Assembly (NCBI GenBank): GCA_022822545.1
Contig: JAJEBE010000057.1
Span: forward strand, 1-64,000
Length of the DNA: 64,000 nucleotides
Reading direction: 5' to 3'
Source: Anaerolineae bacterium
GTDB lineage: Bacteria > Chloroflexota > Anaerolineae > Aggregatilineales > Phototrophicaceae
The stretch's first letter is position 1, and every line of letters begins with the position of its first letter. Below the pieces are notes generated by a model. The model worked only from the letters and a program-made list of their open reading frames with translations, was not told where the DNA came from and made no database searches. Shown here piece after piece: positions 1 through 9,787 of the stretch. A program made the translations under genes and the position numbers.

Positions 1-1
1 C

Positions 2-331
2 ATTTACACGGTGCCGTCCTTCCTTGATCTCGATGCCCACCTATACAATCAGTATCACTCGGGGCAGTGGGGCAGCTTCAATTCTTGCAGTTTCTACCAG
101 AATGATCGGGTTGATGAGCTGCTAGACACCGCGCGCGTCACCGGCGATGCCGCAATGCGCGAATCGATGTACGCCGAAGCGCAAGAAGTCATCAATGAGG
201 ACCAGCCTTCGGTTTGGATGTATACCCTAAGCAGCGGCACGGGGATGCACAAATGCGTGAAGGGCTATCGCTACTCGCCGTATTATCAGGTCACAGTCCT
301 ATTCCAGGATCTGTGGATGGACGGGTGTTAG
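2..331 (+). CDS. ABC transporter substrate-binding protein, family 5 (peptide type), C-terminal fragment, truncated by window edge
   Basis: ORF open to the window edge; C-terminal part resembles SBP_bac_5 (VDELLDTARVTGDAAMRESMYAEAQEVINEDQPSVWMY) and is followed by dppBCDF-like genes. Confidence 0.85.
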   Translation: MYTVPSFLDLDAHLYNQYHSGQWGSFNSCSFYQNDRVDELLDTARVTGDAAMRESMYAEAQEVINEDQPSVWMYTLSSGTGMHKCVKGYRYSPYYQVTVLFQDLWMDGC

Positions 332-345
332 GCTAAGTCAACATT

Positions 346-422
346 CCTACGGGGGCGATCCGACGGGTTGCCCCCCTATGTTAGGGGAAAGCTGCGGGCG
401 ACCTGATAGGCCGCCCCTACAA
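346..422. repeat. REP-like palindrome pair (tail-to-tail)
   Basis: CCTACGGGGGCGATCCGACGGGTTGCCCCCC followed by GCGGGCGACCTGATAGGCCGCCCCTACAA; same family as copies at 16944, 21905, 38832, 59426 and others. Confidence 0.75.
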
Positions 423-484
423 TCCTTTCCGGGAGAGGGAATGGCGGGCTTGCTGCAAGTGTCATGTTAAGCTAGCCGTGTAAT

Positions 485-1498
485 ATGAACATCCGCTTCT
501 ACATCCTCAGGCGCATCGTCCTCGTCATACCGACCTTGCTCGGCTTGAGCATCCTGACCTTTTCCATCGCTCGCATCGTCCCGGGCGATCCCGTCGGCTT
601 GGCCGCCGGCCCTCAAGCGACCGAAGAAATCAAGGCAGCCTTGCGGCGCGAACTGGGCTTGGACCAGCCCTTGCCCATCCAATACGTCAATTATATGACC
701 GGGCTCTTCCGCGGCGACTGGGGGGAATCGCTCTACACTCGCCGCTCTGTCATCGGCGACTTGCGCACGTTCTGGCCCGCCACCCTCGAGCTGACTACTG
801 CCGCCGTCGCCATCGCTACAATCTTGGGCGTCCCGGCCGGCGTCATCTCGGCCATGTATCGCAACCGTCTGCCCGACCACGTCGCCCGCGTTCTATCCCT
901 CTTCTTCGTCAGCTTTCCTTCATTTTGGCTGGCGATGATCTTTCAGACCTGGTTCGGGCTCGAATTGGGCTGGTTCCCGATCAGCAAGCGACTGCCTGTA
1001 CTGGTCGCGCCGCCGGCCGCCACGACCGGTTTGTTCTTGGTCGACAGCCTCATCCAACTGGACTTGCAAACCTTCCTCGTATCGCTGCGCCACTTATTCA
1101 TTCCGGCGCTCGTGCTCTCATTTGGCGCCTTCGCCAGCATCACTCGCATCACCCGCGCCAGCATGGTCGAAGCGCTGGAAAAAGACTTCGTCCGCATGGA
1201 GCGCGCCATCGGCATCCCTTATCGCATCATCATCTTCAAATATGTGCTGCGCAACGCCCTCATCGCTACCATCACCGTCATCTCGCTCAATTTCGGCTGG
1301 CTGATGGCGGGGGCGATTCTGATTGAAACCATCTTCGATTGGCCCGGGCTGGGATTATATGCCGTCAAAGCGTCGCTCAGCCTCGATTTTCAGCCGATCA
1401 TGGGTATCGCCATTCTTTATGGCATCGTCTTCAGCATCGTGAATATCCTGACCGATATTGTCTACGGCATCCTGGACCCGAGGATTCGCTATGGCTGA
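485..1498 (+). CDS. Peptide ABC transporter permease (DppB/OppB family)
   Basis: 337 aa; N-terminal MNIRFYILRRIVLVIPTLLGLSILTFSIARIVPGDP typical of DppB. Confidence 0.93.
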   Translation: MNIRFYILRRIVLVIPTLLGLSILTFSIARIVPGDPVGLAAGPQATEEIKAALRRELGLDQPLPIQYVNYMTGLFRGDWGESLYTRRSVIGDLRTFWPATLELTTAAVAIATILGVPAGVISAMYRNRLPDHVARVLSLFFVSFPSFWLAMIFQTWFGLELGWFPISKRLPVLVAPPAATTGLFLVDSLIQLDLQTFLVSLRHLFIPALVLSFGAFASITRITRASMVEALEKDFVRMERAIGIPYRIIIFKYVLRNALIATITVISLNFGWLMAGAILIETIFDWPGLGLYAVKASLSLDFQPIMGIAILYGIVFSIVNILTDIVYGILDPRIRYG

Positions 1499-2396
1499 GC
1501 TGCCCTCGATCCAGCCAGAAAAGCGGAAAAGCGCGCGTTCGGCTCGCTGGGAGAATTTCGCCCGCGGCATCTACCGCTTCCGTTCCAATACCTTGTCGAT
1601 GATCGGTCTCACGATGCTGATCTTCATCTTGCTCGTGGCGGTCTTCGCGCCAATCATCGCCCCTTATCCCGAAGACGCCAGCGGCAAGACCCGCGTCATC
1701 GCCCGTTTGCAGCCGCCCAGCGCCGAATTCGCTTTCGGCACCGACAAGATCGGCCGCGATATCTTCAGCCGCGTCGTCATGGGCACGGGCCTGGCGCTGC
1801 AAGTCGGCACGGTCATCATCTTGCTGGCGACGACAATCGGCGTCACCATCGGCGCTATCTCCGGTTATGCCGGCGGCTGGCTTGATGATTTTCTCATGCG
1901 CATCACTGACATTTTCCTGACCGTGCCCGCCCTCGTCTTGGCGATTGCCATCTCGGCCGCGCTTGGCAAGGGCATCATCAACGCCATGATCGGCATTTCG
2001 CTGGTCTGGTGGCCCGGCTTCGCCCGCCTGACGCGGAGCTTGGTGCTGTCCTTGCGCGAGGAGCCCTTCGTGGAAGCGGCTTATGGCATCGGCGCCGGCC
2101 ACATGCGCATCATCTTCCGCCACATCCTGCCCAACGCCGTCTCGCCCATCATCATCAAAATGACCACCGACTTCGGCTTCGCCGTTCTCACCGCCGCCGC
2201 GCTGGGCTTCATCGGCTTGGGCGCGCAGCCGCCGACGCCGGAATGGGGCGCCATGATCAACGACGGCCGCCGCTTTTTCCCTGACGAATGGTGGATCGCC
2301 ACCTTTCCCGGCATTGCCATCTGGCTGATGGTTTTCAGTTGGAACCTTATTGGCGATGGCTTGCGCGATGTCCTCGATCCACGCTCGCGGCGCTAG
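1491..2396 (+). CDS. Peptide ABC transporter permease (DppC/OppC family)
   Basis: ATG at 1491 overlaps the stop of the previous gene; FGTDKIGRDIFSRVVMGTG motif of DppC. Confidence 0.92.
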   Translation: MAELPSIQPEKRKSARSARWENFARGIYRFRSNTLSMIGLTMLIFILLVAVFAPIIAPYPEDASGKTRVIARLQPPSAEFAFGTDKIGRDIFSRVVMGTGLALQVGTVIILLATTIGVTIGAISGYAGGWLDDFLMRITDIFLTVPALVLAIAISAALGKGIINAMIGISLVWWPGFARLTRSLVLSLREEPFVEAAYGIGAGHMRIIFRHILPNAVSPIIIKMTTDFGFAVLTAAALGFIGLGAQPPTPEWGAMINDGRRFFPDEWWIATFPGIAIWLMVFSWNLIGDGLRDVLDPRSRR

Positions 2397-2403
2397 CTCG
2401 ATT

Positions 2404-2500
2404 CACCACGGAGATACAGAAGTAGAATCAAGCAAATGATGCGAAAACTAACCCCAAAGGCTCAAAGAGCACAAAGGTTGATTGCCACAGAGACACCGAG
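2404..2500. repeat. CACAGAG-type intergenic repeat (left copy)
   Basis: ACCACGGAGATACAG ... GCCACAGAGACACCGAGACACAGGG; inverted counterpart at 2835-2875. Confidence 0.55.
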
Positions 2501-2532
2501 ACACAGGGTTGTAGGCACTGGTGTAGGGGCTG

Positions 2533-2799
2533 GTGGATAGTGCGCACTTATCAATTCTGGGTCAGGGTTGGCGCATTAGAATTGGGGGATTTGTGCCTTT
2601 TCCGACTTTTGAGCGGCCGCCGTTACCGGGCGAACAGAGGCAGATATATCGGAAGTTGCAGCAATTTAGTTCGCGCAGACGCTGGGAAGAGGCGCCCTTC
2701 AGCGTTAGGCGCTGGGTTAAACGCTGGCTGGTTGCGTGGTTTTGGTATTTGCTCATCAGCGTGGGACTTGCGGTTTTGGCCTATGTATTGCTTCAGTAA
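2533..2799 (+). CDS. Hypothetical small protein with basic region and C-terminal transmembrane helix
   Basis: 88 aa, GTG start; ends RRWVKRWLVAWFWYLLISVGLAVLAYVLLQ. Confidence 0.4.
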   Translation: MDSAHLSILGQGWRIRIGGFVPFPTFERPPLPGEQRQIYRKLQQFSSRRRWEEAPFSVRRWVKRWLVAWFWYLLISVGLAVLAYVLLQ

Positions 2800-2834
2800 G
2801 GCAGGTCGTCAGTCGCGAGGACCATGCCAATCCC

Positions 2835-2875
2835 TCTGCGCCCTCTGTGTTTGCTCGTTTTCTCTGTGGTAAAGA
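2835..2875. repeat. CACAGAG-type intergenic repeat (right, inverted copy)
   Basis: CCTCTGCGCCCTCTGTGTTTGCTCGTTTTCTCTGTGG; a related fragment ACTCTCTGTGCGCTCTGTGGCG is at about 15292. Confidence 0.55.
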
Positions 2876-2894
2876 AATCTAGGTGTAGCGCTTA

Positions 2895-3920
2895 ATGGCC
2901 GACCTGCTCAACATAGACAACCTGCACCTGGAATTCCACACCTACGATGGCGTCGTCAAGGTGCTGGCCGGCGTCGACCTGAAGATGCAGCGCGGCGATG
3001 TGCTCGGCTTGGTCGGCGAGACCGGCTGCGGAAAGTCCATGACCGCGCTCTCCGTCCCGCGCCTCATCCCCATGCCGCCGGGCAAAATCACCGCCGGGCG
3101 CGTGACCTTCAACGGCGAGGACATCCTGAGCAAGACAGAAAGCGAGATGGAAGCTTTTCGCGCGCGCCATGTCGGCATGATCTTCCAGGATCCGGTCACC
3201 AACTTGAACCCGCTTTTTACCATCCGCGAGCAGCTTGTCGATGCCGTGCTCTACCAGCGCGCTCAAGGGCAGAAAGTGCCCGGGCGCTGGCGCGGCTTCC
3301 TGCCGTCAGTGCGGCAAATGCGAAAAGACGCTCACGATCGCGCGGTTGAGCTCATGCGTTTGACCGGCATCCCCGATGGCGACAAGCGCATCTACGACTA
3401 CCCGCATCAATTCAGCGGCGGCATGCGTCAGCGCGTCTTGATCGCTATGGCGCTGGCCGGCGACCCCGACTTGCTCATCGCCGACGAGCCGACCACCGCT
3501 CTCGATGTGACGATACAAGCGCAGATCCTGCGGCTGATTCGCTCGCTGGTGAAGCAACTCGGCTTGACTGTGCTGCTCATCACGCATAATCTCGGCGTGG
3601 TCGCCCGCAGTTGCGAGCGCGTCGCCGTCATGTACTCGGGCCGCGTCATCGAGGAATCGCCTGTGCGCGAACTTTTCAAAAATCCCAAGCATCCCTACAC
3701 CCGCGGCTTGATCGCGGCGGTGCCGCAGAAGGATATCTCTCGCGGCGGCCTGGAAGGCATCCCGGGCATGATTCCCAATTTGATCGATCCGCCGGCCGGC
3801 TGCCGCTTTCACCCCCGCTGCCCGCAAGTCATGGATATCTGCCGCAGCGCCGTTCCGCCGGCTGTCAGCGTCGGCGCCGACCATAGCGCCGCCTGCTTTT
3901 TGTATCCGGAGGACGCATGA
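2895..3920 (+). CDS. Peptide ABC transporter ATP-binding protein (DppD family)
   Basis: Walker A GETGCGKS, signature FSGGMRQR, Walker [14 protein letters not shown]-terminal GCRFHPRCP. Confidence 0.94.
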   Translation: MADLLNIDNLHLEFHTYDGVVKVLAGVDLKMQRGDVLGLVGETGCGKSMTALSVPRLIPMPPGKITAGRVTFNGEDILSKTESEMEAFRARHVGMIFQDPVTNLNPLFTIREQLVDAVLYQRAQGQKVPGRWRGFLPSVRQMRKDAHDRAVELMRLTGIPDGDKRIYDYPHQFSGGMRQRVLIAMALAGDPDLLIADEPTTALDVTIQAQILRLIRSLVKQLGLTVLLITHNLGVVARSCERVAVMYSGRVIEESPVRELFKNPKHPYTRGLIAAVPQKDISRGGLEGIPGMIPNLIDPPAGCRFHPRCPQVMDICRSAVPPAVSVGADHSAACFLYPEDA

Positions 3921-4915
3921 GCCCCCTCCTCGAAGTCAACAACCTGCAAAAACACTTCCCGGTGCGCGGCGGTTTGCTTAATCGCATCGTCAGCGATTTC
4001 CGCGCTGTGGACGATGTCAGCTTCGCCTTGCGGGAAGGCAAGACTTTGGGCTTGGTCGGCGAATCCGGCTCGGGCAAGACCACCATCGGCAAGTGCATTC
4101 TGCGCTTGCTGGAGCCGACCGCCGGGCAAATCCTCTACGACGGGGCGGACATCACTCATCTCAAGCAGCGCGACCTGCGCCGCCTGAGGGGGGAAATCCA
4201 GATGATTTATCAAGCGCCGGCCGCCTCGCTGAACGGGCGCATGACCGTCGGGGGGATCATCGGCGAGCCACTCTGGATCCACGAGGGTCTCAAAGGCGAT
4301 GTCGCGCGGGAACGCGTGCTCGAGCTCATGAACGTGGTCGGCTTGAAAGAAGAGCACTATTACCGCTACCCGCATGAATTCAGCGGCGGGCAGCAGCAGC
4401 GCATCGGCATCGCCCGCGCCCTGGCCGTGCAACCGCGCTTGATTGTGCTGGACGAGCCGACCTCGGCGCTGGATGTCTCGGTGCAGGCGCAGATCCTCAA
4501 CTTGCTGCAAGACCTGCAAGATCAATTCGACCTGACTTATCTCTTCATCTCGCACGATCTCGGCGTCGTGCGTTATATGTGCGATGAGGTGGCGCTGCTT
4601 TATCTGGGCAAAATCGTTGAAGTCGCCGAGACGGAAGTCATCTTTGAAGCGCCCAAGCACCCTTATACGCAAGCGCTGATTTCGGCCATCCCCGAGCCGG
4701 ACCCGGATATGCAGCGCGAAGAAATCATTCTGCGGGGAGAATTGTCGTCGTCCCCCCTGATGCATCGGGGGGGCGGCTGTCCCTTCGCGCCCCGCTGCCA
4801 CGCCGAGAAACTGGCGACCTGCGAGACGGTACTGCCGTCGCTGGTTGAAGTGGAGCGGCAACATCAAGTCGCCTGCCATTTGCATCCGCCAATATCCATC
4901 GCGGAGGTTCACTGA
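3917..4915 (+). CDS. Peptide ABC transporter ATP-binding protein (DppF family)
   Basis: Walker A GESGSGKT, signature FSGGQQQR, Walker B LIVLDEPTSALD; overlaps previous stop by 4 bp. Confidence 0.94.
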   Translation: MSPLLEVNNLQKHFPVRGGLLNRIVSDFRAVDDVSFALREGKTLGLVGESGSGKTTIGKCILRLLEPTAGQILYDGADITHLKQRDLRRLRGEIQMIYQAPAASLNGRMTVGGIIGEPLWIHEGLKGDVARERVLELMNVVGLKEEHYYRYPHEFSGGQQQRIGIARALAVQPRLIVLDEPTSALDVSVQAQILNLLQDLQDQFDLTYLFISHDLGVVRYMCDEVALLYLGKIVEVAETEVIFEAPKHPYTQALISAIPEPDPDMQREEIILRGELSSSPLMHRGGGCPFAPRCHAEKLATCETVLPSLVEVERQHQVACHLHPPISIAEVH

Positions 4916-6015
4916 TGCTGCGTCAAGTTACGCTGGATGATATTCGGCCGATAGGCATCGGCGCCGGCATCCTGGGCACGGGCGGCGGCGGCAACCCCTA
5001 CCTCGGCGGCTTGCACCTGGCCTCGATCATCCGCGAGCGCGGACCGCAAGCCATCATTGATCCCTTCGACCTGGCGGACGATGCGCTCTGCTGCGTCGTC
5101 GGCAGCATCGGCGCGCCCACGGTCAGCATCGAGAAGCTGCCCGAAGGCACGGAGATGTGCCGGGCCCTGCGCCTGCTGGAGGCGCATATCGGCCGCCGCT
5201 TTGATGCCGTCGCCATCGCCGAAATCGGCGGCGCCAATTCGATGCAGCCACTGATCGGCGGTTTGCAAGCGGGCATCCCGACGGTGGATAGCGACAGCAT
5301 GGGGCGCGCTTATCCCGAGATTCAGATGTCAACTTTCCTCTTCGATACCAGCGCGACCGCCGCGTCGCTGGCCATGGTGGACGCGGCTGACAACGCCGCT
5401 GTCGTACCGGCCGCCGTCAGCGATGTCTGGGCGGAAAAAATCGCGCGCAATATAGCCGTCAGCATGGGCGCGCGCGCTGGCTTGGCCGGCACGATCATGA
5501 GCGGCGCGCAGGTCAAGGCAGCCGGCGTCCACTACACGCTGAGCCTGGCGCATCACCTGGGCGCGCAAGTCATCGAGGCGCAAGCGCAGAAATCCGATGT
5601 GCCGGTCGTGGTCGCTGAGGCGCTGGACGGGCAAGTCATTTTCCGCGGCAAGATCGCCGATGTCGAGCGCCGCACGACCAAAGGCTTCGCCCGCGGCGGC
5701 GTCCGCATCGACAGCTTCAGCGGGGGCGACCGGCTGGCAATCGAATTCCAGAACGAATTCTTGATCGCTTATCTCAATGGCGAGGTCGCGGCGACCACGC
5801 CCGATCTCATCTGCATTGTCACGGAAGAGGAGGGCGAGCCGGTCACCACCGAGGTCTTGCGTTACGGCACGCGCGTCGCTGTCATCACTGTGCCCGCGCC
5901 GCCGCAGTTGAAGAGTGAAGCGGCGCTCGAGGTGGTGGGTCCCGGCGCTTTTGGCTACGATGTCGAGTTCCGGCCGCTGCCGGGCGGTGTGATTGGGCTG
6001 CGGCCGCAAGGATAA
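4915..6015 (+). CDS. DUF917 family protein (S-methyl-thiohydantoin desulfurase-like), copy 1
   Basis: MLRQVTLDDIRPIGIGAGILGTGGGGNPYLGG; VDSDSMGRAYPEIQMSTF; start overlaps dppF stop by 1 bp; homologous to ORFs at 8702, 9787, 10872 and 11951. Confidence 0.85.
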   Translation: MLRQVTLDDIRPIGIGAGILGTGGGGNPYLGGLHLASIIRERGPQAIIDPFDLADDALCCVVGSIGAPTVSIEKLPEGTEMCRALRLLEAHIGRRFDAVAIAEIGGANSMQPLIGGLQAGIPTVDSDSMGRAYPEIQMSTFLFDTSATAASLAMVDAADNAAVVPAAVSDVWAEKIARNIAVSMGARAGLAGTIMSGAQVKAAGVHYTLSLAHHLGAQVIEAQAQKSDVPVVVAEALDGQVIFRGKIADVERRTTKGFARGGVRIDSFSGGDRLAIEFQNEFLIAYLNGEVAATTPDLICIVTEEEGEPVTTEVLRYGTRVAVITVPAPPQLKSEAALEVVGPGAFGYDVEFRPLPGGVIGLRPQG

Positions 6016-6044
6016 TTCGACAATGTGATTTGCTCGACTGTTTT

Positions 6045-7067
6045 ATGGAGATACACGTGGTTAAAGCAATCCGATTCACAGTGATGATTCTCGCCTTCTC
6101 GCTTTGCCATGCGGCTGGGGCGCAGGCCTACTCGATTCGCGTAGAATTCAACACGAATTTGCGCGTGGAACCCAGCCTTGACAGCCGCATCGTCGAATCG
6201 GCGACCGCCAGCTCTGTTTTGCAAGTAGTCGACAGTCTCAATCGTTGGTTGAAGATCGACAGGAATGGCCGCGCCGTTTGGATGGCAAGTTGGGTGAGCC
6301 ATACTCGAGTTCGGGACAGCGGCCCATCTGAACAGGCAGCGCAAGTTGACAATTGCTGCTTCGTGGACAGGCAGTGCCATAGCGACCAGGACTGGAGGGA
6401 TGGCTATTGGGCGTACCAACGCAACGAATGCCCGGTCGGCGCATCACAGCCGCAAGTATCAACTCCGCCCACAAGTACCGCATCGTCTCAAGTTGATAAT
6501 TGCTGCTTCGTTGGTCGGCAGTGCCACAGCGATCAGGACTGGAGGGATGGCTATTGGGCTCACCAGAACGGGCAATGCGGTGCGCCAGCATCTGCTGATC
6601 CGACTCGCCCCCTAATCGAGGGTTCAGCCCGTTTCGTTCACCGCGTCAATGGCGCTCTAAACTGGCTCCAACGACGTGCGCCGGATTGGTACGCGTATGT
6701 TACATCTGGAATAGACAAGATTGGACAGAGTTCGCTATACGGAATTAGTTATGCAAAGCTTGCTTCACATGCCGCACACATATCCCACAGTCACGCCTTT
6801 CGCGGAGAGGGCAGAACGGTGGACTACATGATACTCTGCAGTACGCTTGTCCATGAGGCGGCACATATCCACGACGCTGTCGCCGGGCTGTCGTTTGAGG
6901 GTTGGGATGCAGAAATCAGGGCGGAACAAAAGCAGCTTGAGTTCTACAGAGCTGTTGATCCCTATAGCCAGTATGACGCAATTACCTATTTGAAGAGAGG
7001 ACTAGTCAATGAAATCATCAGTATGGAAAGGGGATGGTTGGCCAGTCAATTGAATCGAGAAAATTGA
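6045..7067 (+). CDS. Secreted SH3b-like protein with two Cys-rich repeats and a HExxH motif region
   Basis: Signal-like N-terminus; SH3b-like NLRVEPSLDSRIV...VVDSLNRWLKI; two copies of VDNCCFVxRQCHSDQDWRDGYWAxQ; LVHEAAHIHDAVAG near C-terminus. Confidence 0.7.
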   Translation: MEIHVVKAIRFTVMILAFSLCHAAGAQAYSIRVEFNTNLRVEPSLDSRIVESATASSVLQVVDSLNRWLKIDRNGRAVWMASWVSHTRVRDSGPSEQAAQVDNCCFVDRQCHSDQDWRDGYWAYQRNECPVGASQPQVSTPPTSTASSQVDNCCFVGRQCHSDQDWRDGYWAHQNGQCGAPASADPTRPLIEGSARFVHRVNGALNWLQRRAPDWYAYVTSGIDKIGQSSLYGISYAKLASHAAHISHSHAFRGEGRTVDYMILCSTLVHEAAHIHDAVAGLSFEGWDAEIRAEQKQLEFYRAVDPYSQYDAITYLKRGLVNEIISMERGWLASQLNREN

Positions 7068-7158
7068 ATTGTTAAAACTTTGCCGATTGGTATTCGCTTC
7101 ACTCTGAACAACTTGCCATACTTGTTCTGTCTGCTAAGTAATCACAAGGAAAACAAAC

Positions 7159-8700
7159 ATGAGAATCGGAGTAGATGTCGGCGGGACCAACACCGACGCC
7201 GTCTTGATGGACGGCGCGAATGTCATCAGTTCGACCAAAACCCCCACCACCGCTAACGTATCGGAAGGCATCGCCAAAGCATTAAGCACGGTCATCGCCG
7301 ATTCCGGCATTGAAGCAGCCGCCATCGATGGCGTCATGATCGGCACCACGCACTTCACCAATGCCGTCGTCGAACGCAAACACCTGACGCCTACCGCCTG
7401 CATCCGCCTGGGCTTGCCCGCCACCGTCTGCCTGCCGCCCATGGTCGATTGGCCTGATGACCTGCGCGATATGGTCGGCGGCAATTCGCACCTGGCGCAC
7501 GGTGGCCACGAATTCGATGGGCGCGAAATCTCCGCGTATCAACCGGATGAAGTGCGCGAGATCGCCAGGAAGATCCGCGACGCCGGCTTGAGCGCCATCG
7601 CCATCTCGTCGGTCTTCTCGCCGGTCAATTCGACCTTTGAAGAGCAGAGCGCCGAGATCGTCCGCGAGCTCATCCCCGATGCCAATATCACGCTGTCGAG
7701 CGAGATCGGGCGCATCGGCTTGCTGGAGCGGGAGAACGCCGCCATCATGAACTCCTGCCTGCGGCAACTGGCCGCGCGTACGGTGGACGGCTTCAAAGCG
7801 GCGCTGGACGAGTTGCAGATCACCGCGCCCTTTTACATCAGCCAAAATGACGGCACGCTGATGAACGCCGATTTCGCCAAAGAATACCCGGTTCTCACTT
7901 TCGCCTCGGGACCCACCAACAGCATGCGCGGGGCGGCTTTCCTCAGCGGTTTGCGCGATGCCATCGTCGTGGACGTAGGCGGCACCACCACCGATATCGG
8001 CGTCTTGCAGCACGGCTTCCCGCGGGTGGCGGCGCTGGCGGTGGATATTGGCGGCGTCCGCACCAACTTCCGCATGCCCGATACCTACTCCATCGGCCTT
8101 GGCGGCGGCAGTTTGATCGAGAGCGACCCGCTGAAAGTCGGTCCGCGCAGCGTCGGTTACGAGTTGACCGAGAAGGCGCTCGTCTTCGGCGGCGATATTC
8201 TGACCGCGACTGACGTCATCGTGGCCGGCGGCAGTGAAGATATCGGCGACGCGGGGGCCGTCAGCCATCTGGACGCGTCGCTCGTGGCCGCTGTGCAAGC
8301 GCGCATCATGGAGATGATCACGATCGCGGTCGACCGCATGAAGACCAGCGCCACCCCCGTCCCCGTCATCGTGGTCGGCGGCGGCAGCATCCTCGTCACG
8401 GGCGCGATTGAAGGCGCTTCCGAGATTATCAAGCCGGATCACTTCCCGGTGGCCAACGCCATCGGCGCTGCTATCGCCCAGGTGGGCGGCGAATGCGACC
8501 GCATCTTCTCCCTCGCCGAGCTCAGCCGCGATGAGGCCCTCGATCAAGCCAAGAGCGAAGCCAGCAACCGCGCGGTTAACGCCGGCGCGAACGCCGACAG
8601 CATCGAGATTGTCGATGTCGAAGAAGTGCCGCTGGCTTACCTGCCGGGCAACGCCACCCGCATCATGGTCAAAGCCATCGGCGATCTTGTGGAGGCGTAA
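7159..8700 (+). CDS. Hydantoinase/oxoprolinase family protein (HyuA-like)
   Basis: MRIGVDVGGTNTDAVLMDG, IGTTHFTNAVVERK, FASGPTNSMRGAAFLSG, VDVGGTTTDIGVL. Confidence 0.92.
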   Translation: MRIGVDVGGTNTDAVLMDGANVISSTKTPTTANVSEGIAKALSTVIADSGIEAAAIDGVMIGTTHFTNAVVERKHLTPTACIRLGLPATVCLPPMVDWPDDLRDMVGGNSHLAHGGHEFDGREISAYQPDEVREIARKIRDAGLSAIAISSVFSPVNSTFEEQSAEIVRELIPDANITLSSEIGRIGLLERENAAIMNSCLRQLAARTVDGFKAALDELQITAPFYISQNDGTLMNADFAKEYPVLTFASGPTNSMRGAAFLSGLRDAIVVDVGGTTTDIGVLQHGFPRVAALAVDIGGVRTNFRMPDTYSIGLGGGSLIESDPLKVGPRSVGYELTEKALVFGGDILTATDVIVAGGSEDIGDAGAVSHLDASLVAAVQARIMEMITIAVDRMKTSATPVPVIVVGGGSILVTGAIEGASEIIKPDHFPVANAIGAAIAQVGGECDRIFSLAELSRDEALDQAKSEASNRAVNAGANADSIEIVDVEEVPLAYLPGNATRIMVKAIGDLVEA

Positions 8701-8701
8701 A

Positions 8702-9787
8702 ATGCGAATCATTGATGAAGCTGTCCTTGAAGACCTTGCGCTCGGCGCGGCTGTCCTGGGAACGGGCGGCGGCGGCGACCCCTATATCGGCAAGCTCATG
8801 GCGCGGCAGGCCATCCGCGATTATGGTCCGGTCGAGCTTTATACCTTGGACGAACTCGATGACGATGACCTCATCGTGCCCACCGCCATGATGGGCGCGC
8901 CCACCGTCATGGTCGAGAAGATGCCCAACGGCGACGACATCGTCAATGCCTTCCAAAGTGTGGGCAAATACATCGGCAAACCGGTCAAGGCGACTATGAG
9001 CATCGAAGCTGGCGGACTCAACTCAGTCGTGCCCATCTACTGCGCCGCCCGCCTCGGTGTGCCCATGGTCGATTGCGATGGCATGGGACGGGCTTTCCCC
9101 GAGCTGCAAATGGTCACGCATACCATTCACGGCATCTCGTCGACGCCCTTCGCCATGTCCGATGAACGCGGCAACACGGTGCTGATGGAGACGATCAGCA
9201 ACCTCTGGACCGAGACCTTCGCCCGCAGCGTCACCGTCAACATGGGCGCCATGGCGATGATCGCGCTCTACGCCGCCACCGCCGCCCAACTGCGCGAAGC
9301 CGCCATTCCCGGCACTATCACGCTCGCCGAAGAAATCGGCAAGGTCGTGCGCCGCGCCCGCCTGGAAGAAGACGAACCGGTCGAAACGATTCGCGAAGCC
9401 GTCGGCGGCTACCTGATCTTCAAGGGTAAAATCGGCGATGTCGAGCGCCGCACCGAAGCCGGTTTCGCTAAAGGCGACGCCATCATCGAGGGCATCGACG
9501 AATACGCCGGGCAGAAGCTCCAGCTCAGCTTCCAGAACGAACATCTCGCGGCCCGCATCGACGGCGAATTCAAAGTGACTGTGCCCGATCTGCTGGCGGT
9601 GCTTGATGTCGATACCGGCGAACCGATCACGACCGAAGGCTTGCGCTATGGCTTCCGCGTCGCCATCATCGCTATTCCCTGCGCCGAAAAGTGGCGTAGT
9701 CCAAAAGGTCTGGAGATCGTCGGACCGGCTTATTTCGGCTATGACACCGAATACGTTCCGGTCGAAGAAACTTATGGAGCCGACTGA
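8702..9787 (+). CDS. DUF917 family protein, copy 2
   Basis: MRIIDEAVLEDLALGAAVLGTGGGGDPYIGKLMAR; start trimmed from the 8408 ORF to the ATG just after the HyuA-like stop. Confidence 0.87.
   Translation: MRIIDEAVLEDLALGAAVLGTGGGGDPYIGKLMARQAIRDYGPVELYTLDELDDDDLIVPTAMMGAPTVMVEKMPNGDDIVNAFQSVGKYIGKPVKATMSIEAGGLNSVVPIYCAARLGVPMVDCDGMGRAFPELQMVTHTIHGISSTPFAMSDERGNTVLMETISNLWTETFARSVTVNMGAMAMIALYAATAAQLREAAIPGTITLAEEIGKVVRRARLEEDEPVETIREAVGGYLIFKGKIGDVERRTEAGFAKGDAIIEGIDEYAGQKLQLSFQNEHLAARIDGEFKVTVPDLLAVLDVDTGEPITTEGLRYGFRVAIIAIPCAEKWRSPKGLEIVGPAYFGYDTEYVPVEETYGAD

Noticed and set aside
8408-8701. N-terminal extension of the DUF917 copy 2 ORF
   Set aside because: Overlaps the HyuA-like gene in another frame and is R/S/P-rich; paralogues start at the MRI/MRL position.
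7282-8712. 476-aa minus-strand ORF opposite the HyuA-like gene
   Set aside because: Low-complexity D/R/H/A-rich antisense shadow of a clear plus-strand CDS; a GC-rich codon artefact.
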